From Larimichthys crocea (taxonomy: Eukaryota; Chordata; Actinopteri; Sciaenidae): a stretch of DNA of 64,000 nt. This document shows positions 61,728-64,000 of this stretch, in pieces. The DNA is taken from assembly GCF_000972845.2 (NCBI RefSeq), contig NC_040013.1, forward strand, positions 6,404,561 through 6,468,560. The letters are read 5' to 3'. Below the pieces are notes generated by a model, which was given only the letters and a program-made list of their open reading frames with translations, searched no databases and was not told the DNA's origin. Position numbers and translations under genes: made by a program. Position 1 is the first letter of the stretch; each line of letters begins with the position of its first letter.

Positions 61728-62481
61728 TTATTACGGTCAATGACACGGGCAGGCGCATGTCAGGGTTGCCAGACATGCTGCTGCAGAAATCCGCGGAAGG
61801 AAAAGTAGAGCAAACATTGTTTTCGCACAAACAACAACAAACGTGTTAATTAAGCTTTAATTTAATTATTTAAAAAAAGAGAGAAAAGTGATGATCTCCA
61901 TCCAGACAGGTGCTTTCTCCTCTCTAATGCGCGCTGGGGGTGAGGGGTAGGGGGGAGAGGGTGTAAGAGGGCGTCTGAACTGAACCCGAGTCCGAGGAAA
62001 ACCGGCTTGACAAGAATTCAACATAACACAACACACACATTCAAGCACTGCTGCCTGCTGGCAACTATAGGGGGATTTTCTAGTTGAGTATCTGATACAC
62101 ACACACACTTGCAAATATAGTGGGCTTCTGTCCTCAGAGCGCACGATTAAGAGGTTATGCACACACACACACACACCTGCACCCCACCTACACACACACA
62201 CACATCAGTCTCGTGTGTCACTTCAAAACAGTGGGCCTACTGTCAAAAGCAGGCTGTCATGTTGTCTCATGTTGTCTCATGTTGTCTCATGTCTCTGGGT
62301 TGATAACATCAGGAGCTCTTCTTTGATCAAGAAACTGACTCATTTCACTTGTGCTATCTTAACACGTTTCAAACATTCTCACCTCGTCCCATTTGACGAA
62401 CTTGCCCCCCTTCTTCAGCGCTTCGTGGACGGACACGGGTTTGAGCTGCAGCGCATGGACTCCCGGCTTGGCCCCGGCCAT
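7649..62481 (-). CDS. plcb3: plcb3, phospholipase C beta 3 (whole gene, 34 coding exons)
   Basis: Hydrolyses PIP2 to IP3 and DAG at the plasma membrane under Gq/Gbeta-gamma control. I joined 34 GT-AG exons, phases consistent throughout, giving 1261 residues (human PLCB3 about 1234). Order: PH domain (~15-145), EF hands (~150-305), X half (~318-460), linker with a His run and acidic run (~475-555), Y half (~565-700), C2 (~705-830), and a Lys/Glu-rich coiled-coil C-terminal region (~900-1160). Catalytic His are H333 (NSSHNTYLT) and H380 (THGFTMTTE). Calcium ligands are N334, E363, D365 and E414. Beta-3 is favoured over beta-1 by [34 protein letters not shown] and ELNEINRKH. The start context is gccATGG. 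Oddities are YLTVGQL where other PLC-betas, as I recall them, have YLTAGQL, and a C-terminus ending TELSFS. Paralogue choice is from remembered family sequences, not a search. Confidence 0.93.
7970..8823 (-). other. plcb3: plcb3 intron 33
   Basis: Non-coding. Holds a copy of the dispersed AGCTTAGCTTAGCAT repeat at about 8053-8165 and otherwise unremarkable AT-rich sequence. Confidence 0.8.
8053..8165 (+). repeat. dispersed teleost GCTTAGCTTAGCATAA-type repeat
   Basis: AGCTTAGCTTAGCATAGGGA followed by CTTGCCTGACTCAATCCAAA and CACTAATTAGC. The same string order (TTAGCTTAGC, then GACTGG, then CTCACTAAT) recurs elsewhere in the window. Confidence 0.65.
8824..8910 (-). CDS. plcb3: plcb3 exon 33
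   Basis: Residues 1127-1155, phase 0 at both ends. [20 protein letters not shown] then QHIDDELPV. Acceptor cccag|CTG, donor GTG|gtgag. Confidence 0.94.
9262..9319 (-). CDS. plcb3: plcb3 exon 32
   Basis: Residues 1107-1126. [19 protein letters not shown], strongly beta-3-like. Acceptor gcag|G, donor GGG|gtaag. Confidence 0.95.
9426..9515 (-). CDS. plcb3: plcb3 exon 31
   Basis: Residues 1077-1107. [20 protein letters not shown] then KSREKDKAE, nearly the human PLCB3 string [17 protein letters not shown]. Acceptor gcag|G, donor AC|gtaag. Confidence 0.95.
9630..9706 (-). CDS. plcb3: plcb3 exon 30
   Basis: Residues 1052-1077. [20 protein letters not shown] then RDLCE, matching the family segment around QFKRLKEMNEREKKEL. 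Acceptor ttag|GCC, donor AG|gtaag. Confidence 0.94.
9937..10096 (-). CDS. plcb3: plcb3 exon 29
   Basis: Residues 998-1051. Coiled-coil helix [20 protein letters not shown] and [20 protein letters not shown]. Acceptor in TG repeat (gtgttcag|C), donor GAG|gtaac. Confidence 0.94.
10373..10482 (-). CDS. plcb3: plcb3 exon 28
   Basis: Residues 962-998. [20 protein letters not shown] then [16 protein letters not shown], highly basic helix. Acceptor acag|GTG, donor AA|gtaag. Confidence 0.92.
10574..10683 (-). CDS. plcb3: plcb3 exon 27
   Basis: Residues 925-961. [20 protein letters not shown] then [12 protein letters not shown], the basic coiled-coil start of the C-terminal domain that binds membrane and Gq. 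Acceptor ttag|AC, donor AAG|gtaca. Confidence 0.94.
10836..10877 (-). CDS. plcb3: plcb3 exon 26 (42-bp microexon)
   Basis: Residues 911-925. Reads [13 protein letters not shown], matching the DDLIASIL element that opens the PLC-beta C-terminal domain. Acceptor in TG-rich sequence (gtgtgtag|CA), donor G|gtaag. Confidence 0.9.
10878..11368 (-). other. plcb3: plcb3 intron 25
   Basis: Non-coding; nothing recognised apart from the TG-rich acceptor end. Confidence 0.8.
11369..11510 (-). CDS. plcb3: plcb3 exon 25 (proline-rich linker)
   Basis: Residues 864-911. Low-conservation linker with [17 protein letters not shown] between C2 and the C-terminal domain. Supported by an open frame, matched phases and splice sites (acag|TAC, G|gtaga) rather than strong similarity. 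Confidence 0.87.
11696..11790 (-). CDS. plcb3: plcb3 exon 24
   Basis: Residues 832-863. [20 protein letters not shown] then [11 protein letters not shown], the helix after C2. On the gene strand a (TG)n tract ends only about 13 nt before the acceptor. Confidence 0.95.
11791..12475 (-). other. plcb3: plcb3 intron 23
   Basis: Non-coding. Contains a 41-bp (CA)n tract next to the exon 24 acceptor and an A-rich run at about 11872-11886. No other feature seen. Confidence 0.8.
11804..11844. repeat. (CA)n microsatellite beside exon 24 acceptor
   Basis: About 20 CA units. On the gene strand it reads (TG)n and ends roughly 13 nt before the AG of exon 24. Confidence 0.95.
12476..12580 (-). CDS. plcb3: plcb3 exon 23 (end of C2)
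   Basis: Residues 797-832. [20 protein letters not shown] then [14 protein letters not shown]; the Tyr-Thr-Glu string is close to human PLCB3. Acceptor ctag|GC, donor G|gtaag. Confidence 0.95.
12688..12787 (-). CDS. plcb3: plcb3 exon 22 (C2 domain)
   Basis: Residues 764-797. [20 protein letters not shown] then [13 protein letters not shown]. Acceptor tcag|GTG, donor G|gtcag (less common +3). Confidence 0.95.
12874..13035 (-). CDS. plcb3: plcb3 exon 21 (C2 domain)
   Basis: Residues 710-763, phase 0 at both ends. [20 protein letters not shown] and [19 protein letters not shown] match the PLC-beta-3 C2 domain. Acceptor ccag|GTG, donor AAG|gtaac. Confidence 0.96.
13133..13287 (-). CDS. plcb3: plcb3 exon 20
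   Basis: Residues 658-709. [20 protein letters not shown] and [20 protein letters not shown] close the barrel and enter the C2 domain. MQLN and GVFEYNG are beta-3-like. A T-rich run on the + strand flanks the donor in the intron. Confidence 0.96.
13638..13762 (-). CDS. plcb3: plcb3 exon 19 (Y-region core)
   Basis: Residues 616-658. [20 protein letters not shown] and [15 protein letters not shown] are hallmark Y-box strings, including the [11 protein letters not shown] substrate-pocket loop. Acceptor ccag|G, donor G|gtaca. Confidence 0.96.
13943..14027 (-). CDS. plcb3: plcb3 exon 18
   Basis: Residues 588-616. Reads [20 protein letters not shown] then SSPIEFV, Y half of the barrel. Acceptor ccag|AG, donor GA|gtatc. 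Confidence 0.95.
14258..14354 (-). CDS. plcb3: plcb3 exon 17 (start of Y region)
   Basis: Residues 556-588. [20 protein letters not shown] then [10 protein letters not shown]. Acceptor tcag|GGT, donor A|gtaag. Confidence 0.95.
14449..14522 (-). CDS. plcb3: plcb3 exon 16 (acidic linker)
   Basis: Residues 531-555. [13 protein letters not shown] is the acidic run that in PLC-beta enzymes shields the active site until membrane binding (established for the family). Acceptor taag|GA, donor GAG|gtaag. Confidence 0.92.
14601..14702 (-). CDS. plcb3: plcb3 exon 15 (X/Y linker)
   Basis: Residues 497-531. Polar linker containing [20 protein letters not shown]. Similarity to the mammalian linker is low, as expected there, so support comes from phase continuity and clean splice sites (gtag|AC, G|gtggg). 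Confidence 0.88.
14932..15079 (-). CDS. plcb3: plcb3 exon 14 (X/Y linker start)
   Basis: Residues 448-497. [18 protein letters not shown] runs into four histidines, then a Ser/Arg/Glu-rich stretch. It closes the X half and opens the variable autoinhibitory linker. Acceptor ctag|CTG, donor G|gtgag. Confidence 0.93.
15080..15589 (-). other. plcb3: plcb3 intron 13
   Basis: Non-coding, AT-rich; nothing recognised. Confidence 0.8.
15590..15674 (-). CDS. plcb3: plcb3 exon 13
   Basis: Residues 419-447. Reads [20 protein letters not shown] then IDPLEKYP, the end of the X half. Acceptor tcag|G, donor CCA|gtaag. Confidence 0.95.
15852..15934 (-). CDS. plcb3: plcb3 exon 12
   Basis: Residues 392-419. 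Reads [17 protein letters not shown] then [11 protein letters not shown]414 is the fourth calcium ligand position. Acceptor gtag|GAG, donor TC|gtaag. Confidence 0.95.
15935..16705 (-). other. plcb3: plcb3 intron 11
   Basis: Non-coding, AT-rich; short chance frames only. Confidence 0.8.
16706..16863 (-). CDS. plcb3: plcb3 exon 11 (X-region core)
   Basis: Residues 339-391. [20 protein letters not shown] and [14 protein letters not shown] carry calcium ligands E363 and D365 and the second catalytic histidine H380. Acceptor gcag|TG, donor AAG|gtgac. Confidence 0.96.
16970..17116 (-). CDS. plcb3: plcb3 exon 10 (start of catalytic X region)
   Basis: Residues 290-339. RYLGGEENG precedes [20 protein letters not shown]333 is the first catalytic histidine and N334 a calcium ligand by family knowledge. 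Acceptor gcag|AC, donor G|gtaca. The codon shared with exon 11 is GTG (Val). Confidence 0.96.
17117..18055 (-). other. plcb3: plcb3 intron 9, with a SINE
   Basis: Non-coding. Contains the tRNA-derived SINE at 17663-17862 followed by an (AT)n-rich patch near 17870-17882. Confidence 0.85.
17663..17862 (+). mobile_element. tRNA-derived SINE
   Basis: The head looks like a tRNA gene: A box TTTAGCTCAGTCGGTAGAGC and B box GGTTCGAATCC at about 17737-17747. It is followed by a tRNA-unrelated body (CTGCATGTCATTCCCC, CTCTCTCTCCCC) and an A-rich tail after AAAGGCCC. The anticodon arm is not tRNA-like and the body is far longer than a tRNA, so it is a retroposon rather than a tRNA gene. Antisense to plcb3. 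Confidence 0.85.
18056..18222 (-). CDS. plcb3: plcb3 exon 9
   Basis: Residues 234-290. Contains [20 protein letters not shown] and [20 protein letters not shown], the last EF-hand lobe and the linker into the barrel. Acceptor ttcag|T, donor G|gttag. Confidence 0.95.
18402..18502 (-). CDS. plcb3: plcb3 exon 8
   Basis: Residues 201-234. Contains [20 protein letters not shown], the EF-hand lobe. Acceptor ttccag|GGA, donor AG|gtatt. Confidence 0.94.
18815..19380. repeat. interspersed repeat, family not named
   Basis: Begins CAAGTTTATTTGTATAGCCC with CAAAGTGCTTTACAA and continues with GTTCCACAGTCTGGGAG and ACTGGGAGCCAGTGGAG. I recognise these strings as recurring in many fish introns and UTRs, but I cannot assign the transposon class from sequence alone. 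Confidence 0.6.
19835..20035 (+). repeat. dispersed teleost GCTTAGCTTAGC-type repeat
   Basis: GTAGCTTAGCTTAGCGCAAA, GACTGGCAACAGGGGGAA, AGCTAGCC and TCTAAATCTCACTAATAAAC in the family order; the best-preserved copy in the window. Confidence 0.75.
20174..20246 (-). CDS. plcb3: plcb3 exon 7
   Basis: Residues 176-200. Contains [20 protein letters not shown], the EF-hand region. Acceptor ttcag|T, donor AAG|gtaat. Confidence 0.95.
20520..20573 (-). CDS. plcb3: plcb3 exon 6
   Basis: Residues 158-176. Reads [17 protein letters not shown], the first EF-hand region. Acceptor ttcag|G, donor AA|gtgag; 54 bp. Confidence 0.94.
20688..20767 (-). CDS. plcb3: plcb3 exon 5
   Basis: Residues 132-158, ending in phase 2. 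Contains [20 protein letters not shown], the PH to EF-hand transition helix. Acceptor ttccag|ATT, donor GC|gtaag. Confidence 0.94.
21045..21182 (-). CDS. plcb3: plcb3 exon 4
   Basis: Residues 86-131, phase 0 at both ends. Begins [15 protein letters not shown] and contains [19 protein letters not shown], the C-terminal half of the PH domain. Acceptor atcag|GAC, donor AAG|gtaac. Confidence 0.95.
21183..23374 (-). other. plcb3: plcb3 intron 3
   Basis: Non-coding. A (CA)-rich stretch at about 23205-23250. A GC-richer patch at 22330-22560 (CCCTGCACCCCTGCACCCC, GGACGTGGCTTCAAGCACA) may be part of another dispersed repeat, but I cannot name it. Confidence 0.75.
23375..23443 (-). CDS. plcb3: plcb3 exon 3
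   Basis: Residues 63-85, phase 0 at both ends. Reads [20 protein letters not shown], part of the PH domain. Acceptor acag|GAG, donor AAG|gttggt (weak at +3 to +5). Confidence 0.95.
25240..25264. repeat. (GT)n microsatellite
   Basis: Twelve GT units; faces the (CA)n at 25307-25357. Confidence 0.95.
25307..25357. repeat. (CA)n microsatellite
   Basis: Long CA run with two early CAAA interruptions, 43 bp from a (GT)n tract of opposite polarity. Confidence 0.95.
26240..26500 (+). repeat. dispersed teleost repeat fragment
   Basis: CACCCTGCCGAGAAATAGTCC and AAACAGCTGGTTAAGCTAGCC match the later part of the same repeat family as 19835-20035 and 40350-40640. Confidence 0.5.
27049..27086. repeat. 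(AGGAG)n microsatellite
   Basis: Seven tandem AGGAG units, purine-only on the + strand. Confidence 0.95.
29470..29790. repeat. dispersed teleost repeat, two fragments in opposite orientation
   Basis: GCTGAGAGTTCGATAAGAGG with GATTGATACCACTG in + orientation, then GCTAAGCTAAGCTAACTG in reverse orientation at about 29750. A reverse fragment also lies at 28190-28275 (GCGTACAGACATGTGAGTGG). Confidence 0.6.
32592..32615. repeat. (GA)n microsatellite
   Basis: Uninterrupted GA run of about 24 bp. Confidence 0.9.
35088..35171. repeat. two exact tandem copies of a 42-bp unit
   Basis: The unit beginning GTAGGCCCGCGCATGTGCAG and ending GACATCGGAATA occurs at 35088-35129 and again at 35130-35171 with no difference seen. 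Confidence 0.95.
35539..37380 (+). mobile_element. L2-clade LINE, 5'-truncated, antisense to plcb3
   Basis: The frame 35482-37218 (578 codons from its first ATG) has no stop. It encodes reverse-transcriptase blocks in order: [32 protein letters not shown] (motif A), [11 protein letters not shown] (motif B) and [11 protein letters not shown] (motif C, YADD at residues 298-301). The C-terminal [20 protein letters not shown] region is typical of L2/Maui-like elements. The 3' end GAAAGGCGCTTTGAAATAAA followed by (ATT)n is the usual L2 tail. The endonuclease half is missing. ATGTAAT flanks both ends (35532-35538, 37380-37386), a possible 7-bp target duplication. The first ~19 codons lie in flanking DNA, so the ATG is probably not native. 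Confidence 0.88.
38080..38166 (-). CDS. plcb3: plcb3 exon 2
   Basis: Residues 34-62, phase 0 at both ends; acceptor cctag|GAG, donor CTG|gtaag. It carries the PH-domain strand motif [18 protein letters not shown]. The exon is isolated between the two largest introns of the gene. Confidence 0.95.
40350..40640 (+). repeat. dispersed teleost repeat in copy 1
   Basis: GCAGGTTAGCTTAGCTTAGC, TCTAAATATCACCAATTAAC and CACCCGGCCAAGAAATAGTCC in the family order, interrupted by (AATA)n. Its counterpart in copy 2 (about 49850-50100) is badly scrambled. Confidence 0.65.
42383..42718 (+). pseudogene. Tc1-like transposase fragment (copy 1)
   Basis: Reads along the 3' half of a Tc1/mariner transposase: CTTCAAAGAAAAGAACACGG, GGTGGAGGATCATTGATGTT, GGGCCCAGTGCCTGAAAGC, TCCGTCAGAGGTCATGGGTC, ending near CCCATAGAGCAAGAG (the NPIEH region). 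A TAG replaces the Trp of the usual MFWG string and indels break the frame. No terminal inverted repeats were found nearby. Confidence 0.85.
46660..47010. repeat. dispersed teleost repeat, inverted pair (copy 1)
   Basis: TTTCGCTTTCTTGCTGAGAC in + orientation, then GCTAAGCTAAGCTAACTGGC, GCTGCATATTTACCG and AATTTCCCAAAATGTTAAAC in reverse orientation. The second copy is at about 56170-56560 and is split by the gap. Confidence 0.65.
47135..47880. mobile_element. hAT-type non-autonomous DNA transposon (copy 1)
   Basis: 746 bp with 12-bp terminal inverted repeats CAGAGATGTATA / TATACATCTCTG. The ends are rich in AGTACTTAAGTA-type strings, as in common fish hAT elements. No transposase frame. Left flank TTCATTTC is not matched on the right (CTCAGGAG). 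Confidence 0.8.
47885..48762. other. single-copy spacer between the two 8.6-kb copies
   Basis: Contains a (GA)n near 47968-47991 and, on the + strand, an AAG|gtgagt donor-like site near 48083, but no coding frame I recognise. I could not find this sequence elsewhere in the window. Confidence 0.5.
48763..48791. repeat. (GATA)n at left edge of copy 2
   Basis: About seven GATA units ending immediately before duplicated sequence resumes. Confidence 0.95.
51925..52262 (+). pseudogene. Tc1-like transposase fragment (copy 2)
   Basis: Same relic as 42383-42718 within the duplicated segment: GGGCCCAGTGCCTGAAAGC and TCCGTCAGAGGTCATGGGT are preserved. It has extra indels, as expected of the noisy copy. 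Confidence 0.85.
56491..56500. other. assembly gap (10 N)
   Basis: Ten N bases. The flanks overlap: GAGGAAGCAGCTTACGAAG before the gap and GAGGAAGCAGCTTGCGAATT after it. The gap therefore has negative true size. Confidence 0.99.
56678..57418. mobile_element. hAT-type non-autonomous DNA transposon (copy 2)
   Basis: 741 bp, same element as 47135-47880, left end CAGAGATGTATA and right end TATACATCTCTG. Flanked by TTCATTTC (56670-56677) and CTCATTTC (57419-57426), an 8-bp duplication matching at 7 of 8 as expected for hAT insertion. Confidence 0.83.
57423..60225. other. intron 1 sequence, no gene seen
   Basis: Short chance frames only. A (TCC)n at 58627-58657 and a (TG)n near 58892-58903. Confidence 0.6.
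58627..58657. repeat. (TCC)n microsatellite
   Basis: Ten or so TCC units, pyrimidine-only on the + strand. Confidence 0.95.
60226..60481 (-). mobile_element. tRNA-derived SINE with L2-like tail, sense to plcb3
   Basis: On the minus strand it starts GTGGCTCAGGTGGTAGAGCG (A box) and GGTTCAGTTCC (B-box position). It passes through CAAATTGCTCCTGACAGC and ends CAGAAAGGCGGTTTATAAAT. The tail resembles the 3' end of the L2 LINE at 35539-37380 (GAAAGGCGCTTTGAAATAAA), as expected of a SINE mobilised by an L2-type LINE. Confidence 0.75.
61663..61725. repeat. (CA)n microsatellite, longest in window
   Basis: About 31 uninterrupted CA units in intron 1, about 0.7 kb downstream of coding exon 1 on the gene strand. 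Confidence 0.97.
62259..62292. repeat. 10-bp tandem repeat, three copies
   Basis: GTTGTCTCAT three times (62261-62290), preceded by a partial unit, about 95 bp downstream of coding exon 1 on the gene strand. Confidence 0.9.
62383..62481 (-). CDS. plcb3: plcb3 coding exon 1
   Basis: Residues 1-33, beginning [16 protein letters not shown] and ending KFVKWDE, the conserved PLC-beta amino terminus. The ATG lies in gccATGG. The exon ends in phase 0 at donor GAG|gtgag. The intron that follows is about 24 kb as assembled. Confidence 0.95.
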
Positions 62482-63200
62482 GGCGAGGGACTCCCTGCCC
62501 GGGTGCCAACGCCTAAACCCCGGCTACGGCGAGCTGGACTCCTCGGAAGGAACAAAAAACGCTCTTCCTTCCTCCACTTCCACACCGGAGCTTCTTTTTT
62601 TCTTTTCCCGTGGAGAGTTAATTGGAGGGTTGGAGTGTCTGAAGTTTTTCCAGACAGAGATCTTAAAAGTTAGTGGACCTCACCGAGAGTTTGAAGAACA
62701 TGAGGAGTAAGATCCAGAGTGAGAAACACACAACTTGGCTGTCTCAGCGCGCACCGCTGCTGTCTTGTCCGCGTCCACGCAGCGCGGTGGCGCGCCTCTA
62801 ACTCCCCCTTTTTATTCTAAGCTTTGATTCATATATTTGTTTATTTATGCGGGATCCTTTAATCACGCACTTGAGCCCAGAGAGAAAGATCCTTTCCTTC
62901 CTTCCTTCCTCCCATCTGGTCGACCCCTCTCCTCTCGCCTCTCTCGCTCCTCTACCAACTTTCTCTGCTTCCTCTCTCTCTTGTCGCCTCCGACGCGTTT
63001 CGTCTTTTCTCCTCCTCCTCTCCTCCCTGCATGTTTTCTGTGGTGGGGAAAAAAAAGAGAAGATTCCGCGAGGAGAGAAAGAGAGGGAGAAGGACAGCGT
63101 CAGATAGCGCCGAGTGAATGAGAAATGAGAGAGAGAGAGGAGGGAGGGAAGTCAGAGTTTGGGTGAAAGGGGTGTGTTTTAATTCAGTTCCTCTGTCTGC
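62482..63200 (-). promoter_or_regulatory. plcb3: plcb3 5' UTR and likely promoter region
   Basis: Directly upstream of the ATG on the gene strand. CpG-rich around 62745-62800 (several GCGC and CGCG), with long purine/pyrimidine tracts at 62880-63150. An AT-rich AATAAAAAGGG stretch near 62805-62815 could act as a weak TATA-like element about 30 bp before the CpG-rich part. A short upstream ORF starts near 62699. The transcription start cannot be fixed from sequence alone. Confidence 0.4.
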
Positions 63201-64000
63201 CACTCTGCAAGTCTCCCAAAATTTACAGTTTGTACATTCATGTGAACATGATAGTGTGTATGCTTTTATGATATAACACAAAATCATCATCATATTCTCA
63301 GAATGTCTGCTGGAACTTAAAGGTGCACACCAGTGATTTGGTATTGTGCTGCCTTATTGGATATTTGGATATTTGGATATATTGGATTGCATATTGGAAA
63401 TATATTATTAGTATAGCTTCAGAAACTACAAAATTTAAGATTCCCTCTGACCCAAGAATATGGATATACAAGCTTTACTAAAAAAGTATTTTACATTACT
63501 TACGGGTACAGTGGATTAAAACTGGTATTTTGCAGTATCACAAGTTTCCTCCACAGTGGGGAAATGAATTGACACCCTATAGCACATCTGAATAAATCTT
63601 ATTCCGTGTGAAAAGGAATCCAGAGAAATATGAAAAGATATTGGTCTCTTTTCTGGCTTTACATCACTTTATCTATCCTGTCCACCAAACTTTTGTCATT
63701 CTCTGATTATTTGTGACATCATACAGCACTTAATTGTATTTTATTTTGCTTTTTAGATGTAACCCACGGGTGAACTCCTTTGCCTTGTGTAAATATACAT
63801 ATGAAATGGCTTTCCTTGTAAATACACCCTTCATTTGACTCTTTGATGCAATATCTGCGGGGAGTCACTCTTTAGTTTAACCCAAGCTATCGTCCATTCA
63901 AGGCCTGTGTGACACACCACTAAAGGAAATAGTCTGACATGTTGGGAAAGTCTGTACTTTCTACATGAGAAAAAGACGATAAGATCAATTCTGCTCTCAT
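63201..64000. other. upstream flank with no gene seen
   Basis: AT-rich sequence. It includes an imperfect GGATATTTGGATAT repeat at about 63357-63400. From about 63920 it starts a copy of the dispersed teleost repeat (AAAGGAAATAGTCTGACATG, TTGGGAAAG), which is cut by the window edge. No coding exon recognised. Confidence 0.5.

Larger units (their letters stand above)
38167..62382 (-). other. plcb3: plcb3 intron 1 (24.2 kb as assembled)
   Basis: Non-coding. Two ~8.6-kb near-copies (39284-47884, 48793-57422) take most of it. 47885-48762 and 57423-60225 are single-copy sequence with no recognised gene. A SINE lies at 60226-60481 and a (CA)n at 61663-61725. True length is probably smaller (see findings). 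Confidence 0.8.

Noticed and set aside
1..64000. CRISPR array, prophage, operon or other bacterial-type system
   Set aside because: No regularly spaced repeats and no bacterial gene organisation; the window is vertebrate intronic DNA throughout.

Overview
This is vertebrate nuclear DNA, most likely from a ray-finned (probably percomorph) fish. It has split genes with GT-AG introns, many (CA)n/(TG)n microsatellites, an L2-type LINE, tRNA-derived SINEs, a Tc1 transposase relic, hAT elements, and a dispersed element carrying the GCTTAGCTTAGCATAA motif, which I recognise as common in teleosts. There are no bacterial-style operons, CRISPR arrays or rRNA genes.

One protein-coding gene fills the window, on the minus strand: phospholipase C beta 3 (plcb3). 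I could place 34 coding exons from the ATG at 62481 to the stop at 7649. Every intron is GT-AG, phases join without a break, and the total is 3786 nt (1261 residues plus stop). The protein reads in order as PH domain, EF hands, catalytic X half, a His/acidic linker, catalytic Y half, C2 domain and a long charged C-terminal coiled-coil region. Both catalytic histidines and the calcium ligands are present. It would cleave PIP2 to IP3 and DAG downstream of Gq.

Layout: 1-7648 is 3' flank and possible long 3' UTR, with a perfect 26-bp hairpin at 1250-1317. 7649-23443 holds exons 34 to 3 with mostly short introns. 23444-38079 is intron 2, with a 5'-truncated L2 LINE in antisense orientation that still has an open reverse-transcriptase frame. 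38080-38166 is exon 2. 38167-62382 is intron 1. 62383-62481 is coding exon 1, followed by 5' UTR and promoter sequence.

Intron 1 is dominated by two direct copies of the same ~8.6-kb segment (39284-47884 and 48793-57422). They differ by very many small indels, and the second contains a 10-N gap with overlapping flanks. This looks like a false duplication or a badly polished long-read gap fill rather than biology. No exon lies in it, so the plcb3 product is unaffected, but intron 1 is probably about 9.5 kb too long. I found no novel multi-gene system. The points worth checking are the duplication, the open L2 frame, the hairpin, TG-rich splice acceptors, and a Plcb3 C-terminus that runs three residues past a PDZ-ligand-like TEL.
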